Position numbers and translations under genes: made by a program. The notes under the pieces were generated by a model. That model was not told where the DNA came from, ran no database searches, and worked only from the letters and a program-made list of their open reading frames with translations. Positions 1-11,222 of a stretch of 25,641 bases of DNA are shown here, piece after piece; position 1 is the first letter of the stretch, and every line of letters begins with the position of its first letter. Source of the stretch: Priapulus caudatus (taxonomy: Eukaryota > Priapulida > Priapulimorpha > Priapulimorphida > Priapulidae); contig NW_014577800.1 in assembly GCF_000485595.1 (NCBI RefSeq), forward strand, positions 132,260 through 157,900, in the 5' to 3' direction.

Positions 1-289
1 TCCTGATATTAGTTATGTAATAATTCGTTTTATGTTAGGCACAGTTCAATCATATCTTTACATTTGGTACAGTAGGTTATAATTAGATTGCAAACCACAA
101 CTTAACAGCAGAATGAACTTTTCTAACAGACAGAGCGATTTGGTTCTCGCAAAGCGTGATCTCAATTCAACATTCGCGTAGACACGATTCTCGCAGACCT
201 TGAATAATTTCTATTCAATCCTTGCATAGGTGAGGATATGTTGATTGGTTTTTCAGGCACCTGCTGGTGCGCGTATTAACGCCAGCATT

Positions 290-326
290 GATGAGATCAG
301 TACGGCGTGGTATGGCCATGCCAACC
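290..326 (-). repeat. 5S-rRNA-like stretch (possible SINE3 head)
   Basis: The reverse strand reads GGCATGGCCATACCACGC and shortly after TGATCTCATC, close to the conserved start of 5S rRNA (GGCCATACCACGC ... GATCTCGTC) with a short deletion. The same occurs in copy 2 at 8224-8262. The later internal box C of 5S was not found, so this is a weak call. Confidence 0.25.
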
Positions 327-403
327 TTCCTTGTCCTGACTACGTGGAACTGAGATATCAGCAGAATCTCGCACAAGCCGGCCCGCGGTGAGAATCGTAA
401 CAT

Positions 404-787
404 CACAGGCACTTGGAGCGTTTCAATAAAATATTATTATAAATAAATACGAAATCTATATTTACTACCAAAGTCTTAATTTTTCTCTACTCTCCTTCAC
501 CTATTATTGCCGACAAGCCGTGCTGCAAATGCTCCAGCCATTGCAACACATGCCCACCGCCCGCACGCTGCTGCACGCAACTGCACACTTACACATAAAT
601 TTATGTGTAAGTGTGCAGTAGCGTGCAGCAGCGTGCAGCAGTGTGCGTGCGGTGGGTGTGTGTTGCAGTGGCTAGAGCATTTGCAGAACGGCTTGTCGGC
701 AATAAGAGAAACATTAAGACTTTGGTAATAAATAGATGTCGTATTTATTTATCATTCTATTTTATTGAAGCGCTCCAAGTGCCTGTG
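404..787. mobile_element. 384-bp palindromic (foldback) element, copy 1
   Basis: Outer arms read CACAGGCACTTGGAGCG on the left and CGCTCCAAGTGCCTGTG on the right, as inverted repeats. The inner arms (about 506-598 and 600-703) are nearly perfect, from ATTGCCGACAAGCCG to its reverse complement, with the centre at ATAAATTTAT. No ORF is present. It looks like a MITE or foldback transposon. I could not define a target-site duplication. Confidence 0.8.
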
Positions 788-1195
788 GGATACATTACAT
801 GATAATAATAATTATAAAAATAATTATTATTTCGAGTCTCCTCGGGAAGTTGTTATTATTCCTTTCTGTAGCCTTTCGCCACTCTTCTCTGTCCGCCAAC
901 AGCGCTATATAGCTATAGCGAATGGCACTGAATGTCACTGAGGGTGGTCACAGCCAGAGTTTGTTTTTGCGCCCTCAGTGGTTCTTTTACGCCCACATCG
1001 GCCTTTCGTATTACTGGAGACGGGACCGCCATTTTACGTGGTCATCCGAGCCACGGGAGATTCACAGTCTCCAATGTTGAGAGCCAGGTTTTTACACCTT
1101 GAGAAAATTCACTGACATCAGTTAAACTATTGTCTACTAACTGACTACTTTAAAACGCTGTGTTACTCGACGCCACATGGTGATATGAATTTCAG

Positions 1196-1364
1196 GTAGA
1201 ATTTGACGGCGTGTTAGAAGGCGATCTGGTGATCAACGAGAGACAGGCGAAGTGGATGTTACAAGCATTCAACACTAGACAGAAGCGGAAACTGATCGAC
1301 AACGAAGAGCTTAGGTGGAATATCAGCACACCGATACCCTACCTATTCAACCCGGAAGATTTCA
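1196..1364 (+). CDS. Astacin exon: propeptide end, furin site, mature N terminus
   Basis: The exon follows an ATTTCAG acceptor and ends at a GTAAGA donor, entering in phase 0 and leaving in phase 1. It encodes VEFDGVLEGDLVINERQ at the start. LEGDL fits the FxGD 'aspartate switch' of astacin propeptides, in which the Asp occupies the zinc in the zymogen; here Phe is replaced by Leu. RQKR follows about 25 residues later and matches the furin consensus R-X-K-R, so the mature enzyme would begin near KLIDNEELRW. The next piece, ISTPIPYLF, matches the conserved first strand (IPY) of astacin domains. Earlier propeptide and the signal peptide must come from exon(s) left of the window. Confidence 0.8.
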
Positions 1365-4300
1365 GTAAGACAATCACCAGCAAATCCCTCGTTCTCACTA
1401 CATAAAAATCTGTGATTTTCATTATGCAAATAAGATAACGCACACAATCTAAGATCATATCTTTATATCTTAATTTCTTATGATTATAATATTTATTTAT
1501 TCATTTATTATATTTTTATGATTATTATTTATAACGATTTTACTCAGATGAGAATGAGAAGGGAATCATCAGATGGGCTATCAACCACTGGGAGCAAGAG
1601 ACGTGTATCCGCTTCAAAGACATGGGACCTGTGGTCTACTACACCGATTACATTCTCTTCTACAAGGGAAAAGGGTATGCCCGAGGCAGAGCTTTTTAAA
1701 CTATTTCAGTGTCATTCACCCTCGGGTTGTATCACAATATTTCATTCACCCGCGACTAAATACCCTTGTGTTTTTGGTAATTTTCATCACTTTTGGCTGA
1801 ACGATTCACCAGTTTAAGAGGCACTGGTCTGAGGGAATGTTTATACACTATAGGCAAAGGTAGCTTGCTGAGGTTATAAGTTATAAGACTATACGTTATG
1901 CGTAGCTGCTAGCTTTTGTATGGTGTCATTTTGTTATTCCGCATTTTCGAATTTAAGGTCCTACACTAGCACTACTTGGCATATCGCAATACTCGTATAT
2001 AGTATACTGAAATCTATGCCCGGTTTGTGCATGATATCTTAAACAATTAATATTGACCTGAAAATCGGGTTTCAAGTGATAGCTTGACAAAACGCCTGAG
2101 GCGATTTTATAGTCCACGTGACGCTGTGTACAAACCTATCTGTGTTACGTTACCTACACGGAAGAGTTGTATTTGTATAGATGAGAAAGTCGGATTCGTT
2201 ATAGCCGCTTATAGGACAATGTGTTATCAAGTTTCACGTCACAGAATATATACAGAGTGATGAATCTCAGAGTAAACTCATAGAAGAGTATATAACTTTC
2301 TACATATAGTATACACATATAGCTATATACACATAGTTCATGTGCTCGTGATCGTGTGTTAACAACTTGCTTTGTTTTTAGCTGCAGCTCAGAGGTCGGT
2401 AGGAATGGACAGACACAAATCTCCTTAAACGTCATCTGCATATCCGTAAGCGATCACGCCATATTTAATTAATATAATTTCCACACGACTTGGTTCTACT
2501 ATAAAGGTGCGCGCTTCATATTAACCTGTAAAAATTCTCGAGTTGTGCGCGTCAGAAGTATGCGTTCAAGTACAACAGATATACCTATAGACAGGATACA
2601 GCTTCATAGCCGCAAGCTACATGCATGCGCGTTATGTTAAATGTTTATCCGCTGCGCACAGTGGATGGAGTTCGGTTGGAGTCGGAAGTAGAGAAGTTAT
2701 TTATCACACCTACTATTTGTACCCTCTAAATGGCTTTCACGTTGCTTTCAGTTTATTCACCCGCCCAATCGTCGTTAACCCTTTATTTAACGACCACTCA
2801 ATGAAAACGTCAAACGTGACTTTTACGAGCAAATGGTCGCTCTACGGAGGTGATCGTCGACACAGATGTGTCTCTATTTATTATTCTATATTATTATTTG
2901 TTATGTTGTTATATTATTGTTATTCTATTTGTTATTCTATATTGTTATTTGTTATATTAGTATATTATTGTTATTCTATATTATTATTTGTTATATCAGT
3001 ATATTATTGTGTCTCTATTTGGGATTCTATAGAAGCAGATCGTGGCTCATGAGATCGGACACTCGCTGGGGTTCTGGCATGAGCAGGCTCGCCAAGACCG
3101 CGATGATTACTTGGATGTGCTGTGGGAGAACATCCAGCCTGGCAAGACGTATAACTTTCTCACTCATCAGACGATCACCAACGACGTCCCCTATGATATG
3201 TCCAGCCTCATGCACTACCTAGGAACGGTGAGGCGCCATCTACCGGTGTAATCGTTAAATTATCGGGTATATCGTGGCATTAGACATGTGATCGCGTACA
3301 TCGTGTAGATTAGGGGTTCTTAACCTGTGGTCCATGGATCCCTTTGGGGTCTGTGGATGGGCTTTAGGGGGTCCGTGAAACAGGCGCATGCAAAACTCTG
3401 TGTTTATGTGCTTATGTGCATTTTTGGGGGGAAGAGTCCGTAGCTTTCACCAGATCCTCAAAGGGGTCTATGACTCAGAAAGGGTACAGAGCCACTGGCG
3501 TAGATCGTGTAGATCATGTTAACCTGACTCAGTAAGTCGTCAATGATCACCACGACGAATCATTCAACTTTGTGGACATAGCCACGGGAACTTTCGCAAT
3601 CAGTCTAATGATGTGTCACAGAAATGCCTTTAGTGTTCATTCGTGTTTAGTTGGTATTCACCAACAGATGGCGTACGTAGTCAGCAGGTCTCAATAGGCA
3701 TGACCATAACATGAAAAAATAATTAAAAACGTTCAAGAAAGTTTCAGTGACACAAAACACTCACTTAATTCATGCTAAATGACCACAGATATAAGGTTTT
3801 GATGCATCTTTCCAGCAAGTTTGTCAGATTCAGTTTCACACACAAACGCACTAGCCCGGTCACCATAGAAAGCAAAATTTTCCACAAGGAGCATAAGCAT
3901 ATAGCATAATTCAGATTAGTACGCTCTATATATTACAGAGTCTACTATAGTCTACTATATTACATCAAACACGAGAGAAAACGGTCTGGAAAACAGACCA
4001 GGTAGTGCAACGGTAAACAACGGTTTGCTGAGGGGTACTGTCGCGTGCTACATTTAGCTCTTGTGTTCGTGGAATCGTTATTTGGAATTTTCGTTTCAGG
4101 ATTTCAGCAAAACCTACCCGGATATGTTGACTCTGAAATCGCGCGACGGGTTTCTACAACAAGTGATGGGAGGAGCCGAAAAGTTGTCATTCTACGACGC
4201 AAAAACGGCAAATATCGAATACTGCAAAGGTTTGGACTGCATTCACACACGTGCGCGCGCACGCGTGTATTCTATTCTAACACGTGCCCGTTCTTTGCCT

Positions 4301-7300
4301 AAAAGCGCTAGATATAAGATAGTATATTATATATCAGCTAGCTATAAGCGCTAGATAATCTATCACATAAATTTGGGCTCATAGGGGGTCGTGTCGTACA
4401 TGGTACTACATCAGATATGTACCCGAGGTACATATATGTACACACACAGTGTAGCAGACTTGTCTACCGAAGTGTACCTTAAACCGCTAACACTAACCAC
4501 TAATCCTAAACCCTGAACCCTAACTCAATATAACCCTTAACCCTAACTAAACATACGCTCATATAAAAAAAACATTAATAGCTAAACTAAACCTAAAACT
4601 ACCTCGTACATATCTGTATGTACCTTGTTACGACAAACGACATCTTTCGTGCATAATTTGGTAACTGTGTGTGTGGTGGTGCTGTGGTGTGGTGTGTGTG
4701 TGTGCGGGGTGTGGTGTGTGGTGGCGTGTGTTGTTTCCTCGCTTTTCGCCCGATTTGTTCATCAATCGGCTAACTGAACGATATACTTCAGAATCCACCG
4801 AGCTGGAGATGGTTCTGGCTGAGCGAAAAAAAATTAAAAAGAGTTCAAGTATTACGTAAATAAGTCAAAATTCGAAAAAATCTATTCGTCAATAGATTGG
4901 CAGTGCGTACAGCAGATCACATCAAACATTACTGCGAATTACACTCGCGTCCTCTTGACTGCCGCCGTATGAGCATATCAAATCAGCTACGTCTGGAGAT
5001 GTCTGCTCAAACAATAATCTATTCCTCAATAGATGTGCCTACTTCTCAAATCCCCCCCCCCCTACCGCAGATTCGACCCTGCTCACTCTGCTTTGACGTA
5101 TCACCGTACTGACACAGTAGTCAGTGGCCATTTAAGCTTGTGCCATGATGTTCTGTGTACCCAGTGCAGTGTTTTCCTTTCAGTAGCATGAAATATTTTA
5201 ATCTTTAGTGTGTTCACTTGACATGGAGTTTATATTTAATAGACAACATTTTTGCTGGTCTACGGTATAACTTCCGCTAGTATAGATAATATGCCGCATA
5301 AGTGGGCAGTACAGGCCAATACACACCACGCCACGCACGCACGCAACGCCCAGCGCGCGCACATACACATTACACTTACACGACACACATACCAACACAC
5401 ACACCACACACACACGCACGCTCGTCACGCACGCACGCACACGCAGCACGCACGTCAGCGACGCACTCACGCACTGCACACACCACACACACACAACCAC
5501 ACCATCACACACACACACACACACACACGTGCACGTGCTATCGGGCGCCTGGAGGCAAGCCACGGAAATACGTCTAACAAATTGACCACATAAAATTTAA
5601 TTGGTACGCAACTACGTGGGAATCAGCCCGCTGCAATGAACACACAGCAATGCGCAGAAAAAATGCCTGCGCGTTTATGCGCTGATTTGTGACAACGCAA
5701 AACTAACAAACCAAAAGAGCTCTTTTATCGGGATTAGGGAGTCTACGTAAAACGATGTCGTAGATGGAAAGTCGATTGACGTCACGCACCTATCAGTTTC
5801 CGCTCAAATATAACTCGTCACAAATATAATAAATAATTGCAGATGTGGCGAGGGAAAAATGTCGATTGCATAACTAGAGTTGTTTTGTGTGCTTTCAGAC
5901 TCCTGTCGCAACACGAAGCTCCGAAGGCCATGCGAGCATGATAGCTATCAGGATCCTAACGACTGCTACAGCTGCAAATGTCCAGAAGGATTTGGAGGGA
6001 CTTATTGCAATACAGCCGCGTTCAGCGTCGGCGGAGGTATACATAAATAAATAAATAAACAAACAAACAAATAAATTATTCGGTTAGAAATATAATAATT
6101 AATGAATAACAAAGTTGAGAGCAATTTACAAACGGCATTTGGCAATTGTCCACATGTGGTGCATCATGCAAACACGCAACACGTAGACACGCACACGCAC
6201 ACACACAGCGCGTCGCGCACACGACACACACACACACCAGACACACAACACACACATCACGCCACAAACACACGACACACCAGGTCAGCACATGCACACA
6301 CACCACCACACACGAACCACACACACAACACACAGCCACCACACAACACAACACACAGCGACGGCGCACGCACGCACGCACGCGACGCGACGCCAACAGC
6401 ACATACGGCAGCACGCACCACACACACACCACCACGCAATCGCCAGCACACACACACACACACAACACAAACGTATAGTTGTGTATCTATGGTAATACCC
6501 CACTGTTGCAGCTAATTCGCGCACGCCGCTCACAGTAAAATACAGTCAGGCCGCACGCACCCGCAGCTGATAGACTAATGACTATATAATGATTATAGTG
6601 ACGATAAGCGCACTGACTACGATCTCTGTCGGTAGCAGACTTTGCGGCGGATGATCGTCATCACATGCAGTGGAGATGAGGGGTGACAGGTCACTGTCGA
6701 TATCCAGCAGGTCGCTTCCGCTCAGCATGAGCTGGCTCATTAAGTACGCGAGTCTTATATTATGTCAATAATACACCACCCACGCACGCCACACAGCACG
6801 TACGCACGCACGCACGCAATTTGTCCGGTAAGATATGAAGCCGCGTTCACTTGACTAGCAAGAAATCCGGTTATTTAGCGTTCACACGAGCAAAATGCGC
6901 GTCCAAGAAATTACGGTTATCTATAAACAGATCCGGTTATTTGATTAAATTACGCGGCTTCCCAGACCGCGTAAATTGCCGTGCTTGAGAAATACCGGAT
7001 CTAATGGACGCGCACGCTAATTCCCTCGTGTGAACGCTAAATACCTGGAAAATTTCATGAAACCGGCGTATTTATAGACTGGATCCGCACTCGATCAGTT
7101 CTAAGTGTAACGGCGAGTGGAACGTCGAGCTTCGGACAGTCTACGTATTTTATCGGCAGTTGCGTGCGCATTTGCATTGTTTATTTCGCATTTGTGCTTG
7201 ATTGTTTAAGGCAGCTCGCACCTCGCAATGACCCAGTAGTTCGGAGCCGCGAAATCACGTGTGAACGCTCCGCCGCGTAGGTTGTCTCAGATTCGGTATT

Positions 7301-7512
7301 TTCGCAATACCGTATTGCAATAAATACAAAGGTCCTCGTGTGACCGAGGCTATAATAGAGAAACGATATAAGTTATATATATATTATAGTATGAATATAT
7401 ATGGTATATTATATAAGATATATATAATATATATTATATATATTATATCAAGAGCATAATAAAGAAGGTCTTTCCTTAAGGTCCTTTCTTATATGCTCTT
7501 GATTATATATAT

Positions 7513-7554
<42 letters not shown>

Positions 7555-9938
7555 CTATATATATATATATTTATATATATATATCAAATATATTATATAT
7601 ATTTATATCGAGAATATATATCAATTTGTCTATATATCTTCCGACAAATATTTGACTATTTTCTGCTACTCGTAAAGCTATACTAATAGCAGTGTCCTTG
7701 CTATTATTTGCGACAACACCCACTCATTTTGAATTCCCTCGCTCGTGATTGGAATTTTAATCCACCGAAATAGGTGTAATGGATAATTAAAATAAGAAAG
7801 CTTTCACCTCAGCTTTTCATACTAGTACAGTAATTATAATTTTACCACAAAAATAGATATTAGCAAGCTTTTTAAACACACTTATATATACTATCTATAT
7901 ATATAGTCCTAATTAATCTTTATATTATACACTCCTGATATTAGTTAATGTAATAATTTCGTTTTATGTTAGGTACAGTCAATCATACTTTACATTTGGT
8001 ACCAGTAGGTTATTAATTAATGATGTTGCAACCACAATTAACAGCCGATAAACTTTTCTAACAGACAGAGCGATTTGGTTCTCGGCAAAAGCGTGATCTC
8101 ATTCAATTCGCGTAGACACGAATTCTCGCAGACCTTGGATAATTGTCTCTTTCATCCTTGCATAGGTGAGGATATGTTTGATTTGGTTTTTCAGCACCTG
8201 CTGTGCCGTTTAACGGCACTATTGAGGAGATCAGTACGGCGTGGTAATGGCCATGCCAACCTCCCCTGTCTGACTGACGTGGAACTTGGCGATATCAGGA
8301 GAACTCGCGCACAATGCCGCCCGCGGTGAGAATCGTAACATACGCCATGGAGCGTTTCAATAAAAATAATGATAAGTAAATCGAAATCTATTTATACCTA
8401 AAGTTTAATGTTTCTCTATGCCAGACTAGCGTGCTGCAATGCTCTAGCCACTGCAACCACAGCACCAACCGCACGCACAGCCTGCTGCACGGCTCTGCAC
8501 GCTGCTGCACGCTGCTGCACGCTACTGCACACTACACATAAATAAATAACTCTATATTTTATGTGTAAGTTGTGCAGTATTCCCCGGGCAGTCAGCGTGC
8601 GCAGCGTGTCGCAGGTGCGTGCGTGGGTTGTTGTTGTGCAGTGCTAGAGGCATTTGCCAGCACGGCTTGTCGGCAATAAGAGAAAAACATTAAGACTTCG
8701 GTAATATAATAGATTTCGTTATTATTTATAAATTCTTTTTATTGAAGCGCTCCAAGTGCCTGTGGGATACATTACATGAATACATAATAATAATTATAAT
8801 AACTAAGTATTATTTCGAGGTCTCCTCCGAAGTTTGCATTATGTCCTTTTCTGTACCCATACCAGACCCAGGTGGTCGCCACTTCCTCTCTGTCTGCCAA
8901 CAGCGCTATTATAAAACAAGCTATAGCCGAATGCACTGAATGCACTGATGGGTGATCATGGGGTGATCACAGCATAGTTTTTTTGCGCACTCTCAGTGTT
9001 CTTTTAGCGTCCCCATTGGTTGGCTTAGTATTACTGGAGATCGGACCGCCATTTTAACGTGGTCATCCGAGCCACGGCACGATCACAGCTCAAGTTGACG
9101 AGGCAGGTTTTTACACGCTTTGAGAAAATTACTGGCCCCGGCCCGGATTGAAGCTCATGGACAGACCTGCAGTGGGAACAGTATACGTGGCCTAACCAGC
9201 TAGGCCACGAAGCATCTCTCAATGTGGGATACATTACATAGTAGGAGAATATATTCGCGATATCAGCTAGACTATTATATATTACTCTGTGAATCAGTGC
9301 GCGTTAAAATCAACCGACAGCTTCTAATTTGGCCATTATTCACACTCGGAGGTTAATACTCCACCCCTTATTTGTCAAACATCTGCGAGTTGTTGTTTTT
9401 TGCAGGGAAGGGTCCCTGCGGGCGAGGGGGGGGGGAGAATCAGACTATAGTACTTTTTACTACTTTTAGTACTTTTTACTACTTTTAGTACTTTTTACTA
9501 TAGTACTTTAGTGAGAGGCTTTTCGAGTAGTAATTTACCTGCAGTTTACCAAAGACAAACTGAGACTCGGTGGGAGTAACATTGATGCGTATCTTTCAGC
9601 TTTTGCGGAAGAGACTGCTAGAGGAAGGCGTCATTGCCGAGACAACCGAGGTTCTGCTAATGATGAGGAGCAAGACACCCTACGGCATATTCTTTCAGGC
9701 CAGATTCATAAGTACGAACCTCGTATTAAAAAGTTTTCGCAACAAAATTTGACCTCTGGAAAGATCAATGCGTCCACGCAGGTTTACTAAATTAATTGCT
9801 CATGATCGTTAGCCGTTGCCGTTAATTGTGGCTTAATATGTCACGCACAAATAAGAAGAGACGATCCGTAAAATGTCTACGCCGTAAACAGGTATAGCGT
9901 TTCACGTGGTGAACATTATTACGTGTTCTTGCTTTCAT

Positions 9939-9996
<58 letters not shown>

Positions 9997-11180
9997 CTAC
10001 TACTAACACTACTATACTATACTACTACTGCCACTGCCAACTGCCACTGCCACTGCCACTGCCACTGCCACTGCCACTGCTACTGCTACTGCTACTGCTA
10101 CTGCTACTACTACTACTACTACTACTCAGCGGACGCATCCGAGATAGAGTTCACAATGCCATGCCATGAATCTTTATCCATCATTCGTGTCTACATGTCC
10201 GCTATGTCATGCTGGATATCCCTTGCTTTCATCAGTCACGTGCGATGAGGACGACAACACGGCTGCCGCTCCGCCAGCGATTCCAAAAGCTTCGGCGCTG
10301 ATAGCAACGACCTCGCCGGCGCCGACAACAGACTCCGATCTGCTGATACGTGCAACTGTTGGCAGATTCGCTATACCGACGACAGGTAGCGAACAGCCTG
10401 CTACAACCACGCGGCGGCCGCCCATGAGAGGTATGGTACGTGCTGGCAGCAGCACGACAGAAGCAACGACGAGAGCAGGTCGGACGTCATCGCCATCATC
10501 GTCAACACGCCGACCTCAACCAACAACAACAACAACACCGCCGCCGCCACCTCGTCGATCAAGATCAACGACAACAACTACAACAACAACAACCTCTCCT
10601 CCTCCTACTGCTCCTCCCCCTACCACAACAACGACAACCGAAAAACCGCCACCGCCCACAACAACAACAACAACGACGACGACTACGACTACGCCGAGGC
10701 CGGTAGCAGCTCAAAGCAGCACGCGTTCACGTTCAACGTCAGGGGCTGCGCAGAGAGCATCCTCGCGACAGAAAACAGGAGAAGGCGAGACGGCGGCGGT
10801 CGATCGCCCGCACTCACGCACCAACACGCGGAGAAACGTCCGCCAACGCCAACGAGGCAAATCGTCGGCCAGCACGGCCACCAGGAGGAAAGCGGCGAGC
10901 CGACGACAGGTGCAACGTCGACGCGACGATGCCGACACTGTGAACGCTGCTCGCAGAACACACGCGAACTCGCGAGACCAGAGCGCGACTGACGACGACG
11001 ACGACGACGACGCGGACACTGATACACAGGACAGGTGGGCTAACTGGTCGCCATGGTCGGCATGCAGCCGGACATGTGGCTGCAGCACGCAGACTAGAAG
11101 GAGGGAATGCATATCGGACAACTGCAGGTAAGTACACGCGAGTTCAGATCAAGTTTTAATTCGCGCTATAGCGTCTTGTC

Positions 11181-11222
<42 letters not shown>

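Larger units (their letters stand above)
1..1114. repeat. Composite dispersed repeat, copy 1 (5' edge cut by window)
   Basis: This block recurs at 7933-9134 in the same orientation. Both copies contain, in order, TCCTGATATTAG, the run CAGACAGAGCGATTTGGTTC, a possible 5S-like stretch, a long palindrome (404-787 here), and a tail with CCGAGCCACGG. The copies differ mainly by short indels. It lies in the intron before the propeptide exon. Confidence 0.85.

Noticed and set aside
257-387. Exon-like piece in repeat copy 1 with TTTTTCAG before it, GTGAGA after it and one open frame (reads ISTAWYGHANLPCPDYVEL)
   Set aside because: It lies in a dispersed repeat, the frame is broken in copy 2, and its phase does not join the propeptide exon at 1196 without a stop.
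5198-6533. Cys/Val-rich and His/Thr-rich ORFs
   Set aside because: Artefacts of CA/GT microsatellites in introns.
8075-8329. 84-codon + strand ORF in repeat copy 2
   Set aside because: The corresponding sequence in copy 1 is not open in this frame; no family motif.
9132-9222. Functional tRNA gene on the - strand
   Set aside because: The A and B boxes are present but the acceptor and anticodon stems do not pair properly; better explained as a SINE head.
9545-9790. Second open frame across the CUB exon (reads FTKDKLRLGGSNIDAYLSAF)
   Set aside because: No domain match, whereas the overlapping frame gives a CUB end that joins the next exon in phase. It might still mark the true 5' part of the exon if there is a frameshift.
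9906-10169. Poly-Leu ORF before the linker exon
   Set aside because: A CTA/CTG triplet repeat inside an intron; the splice phase of the flanking exons joins without it.
10439-11137. Several overlapping ORFs in other frames of the linker/TSP1 exon
   Set aside because: Shadows of the Thr/Pro-rich coding frame, which alone carries TSP1 and fits both splice phases.
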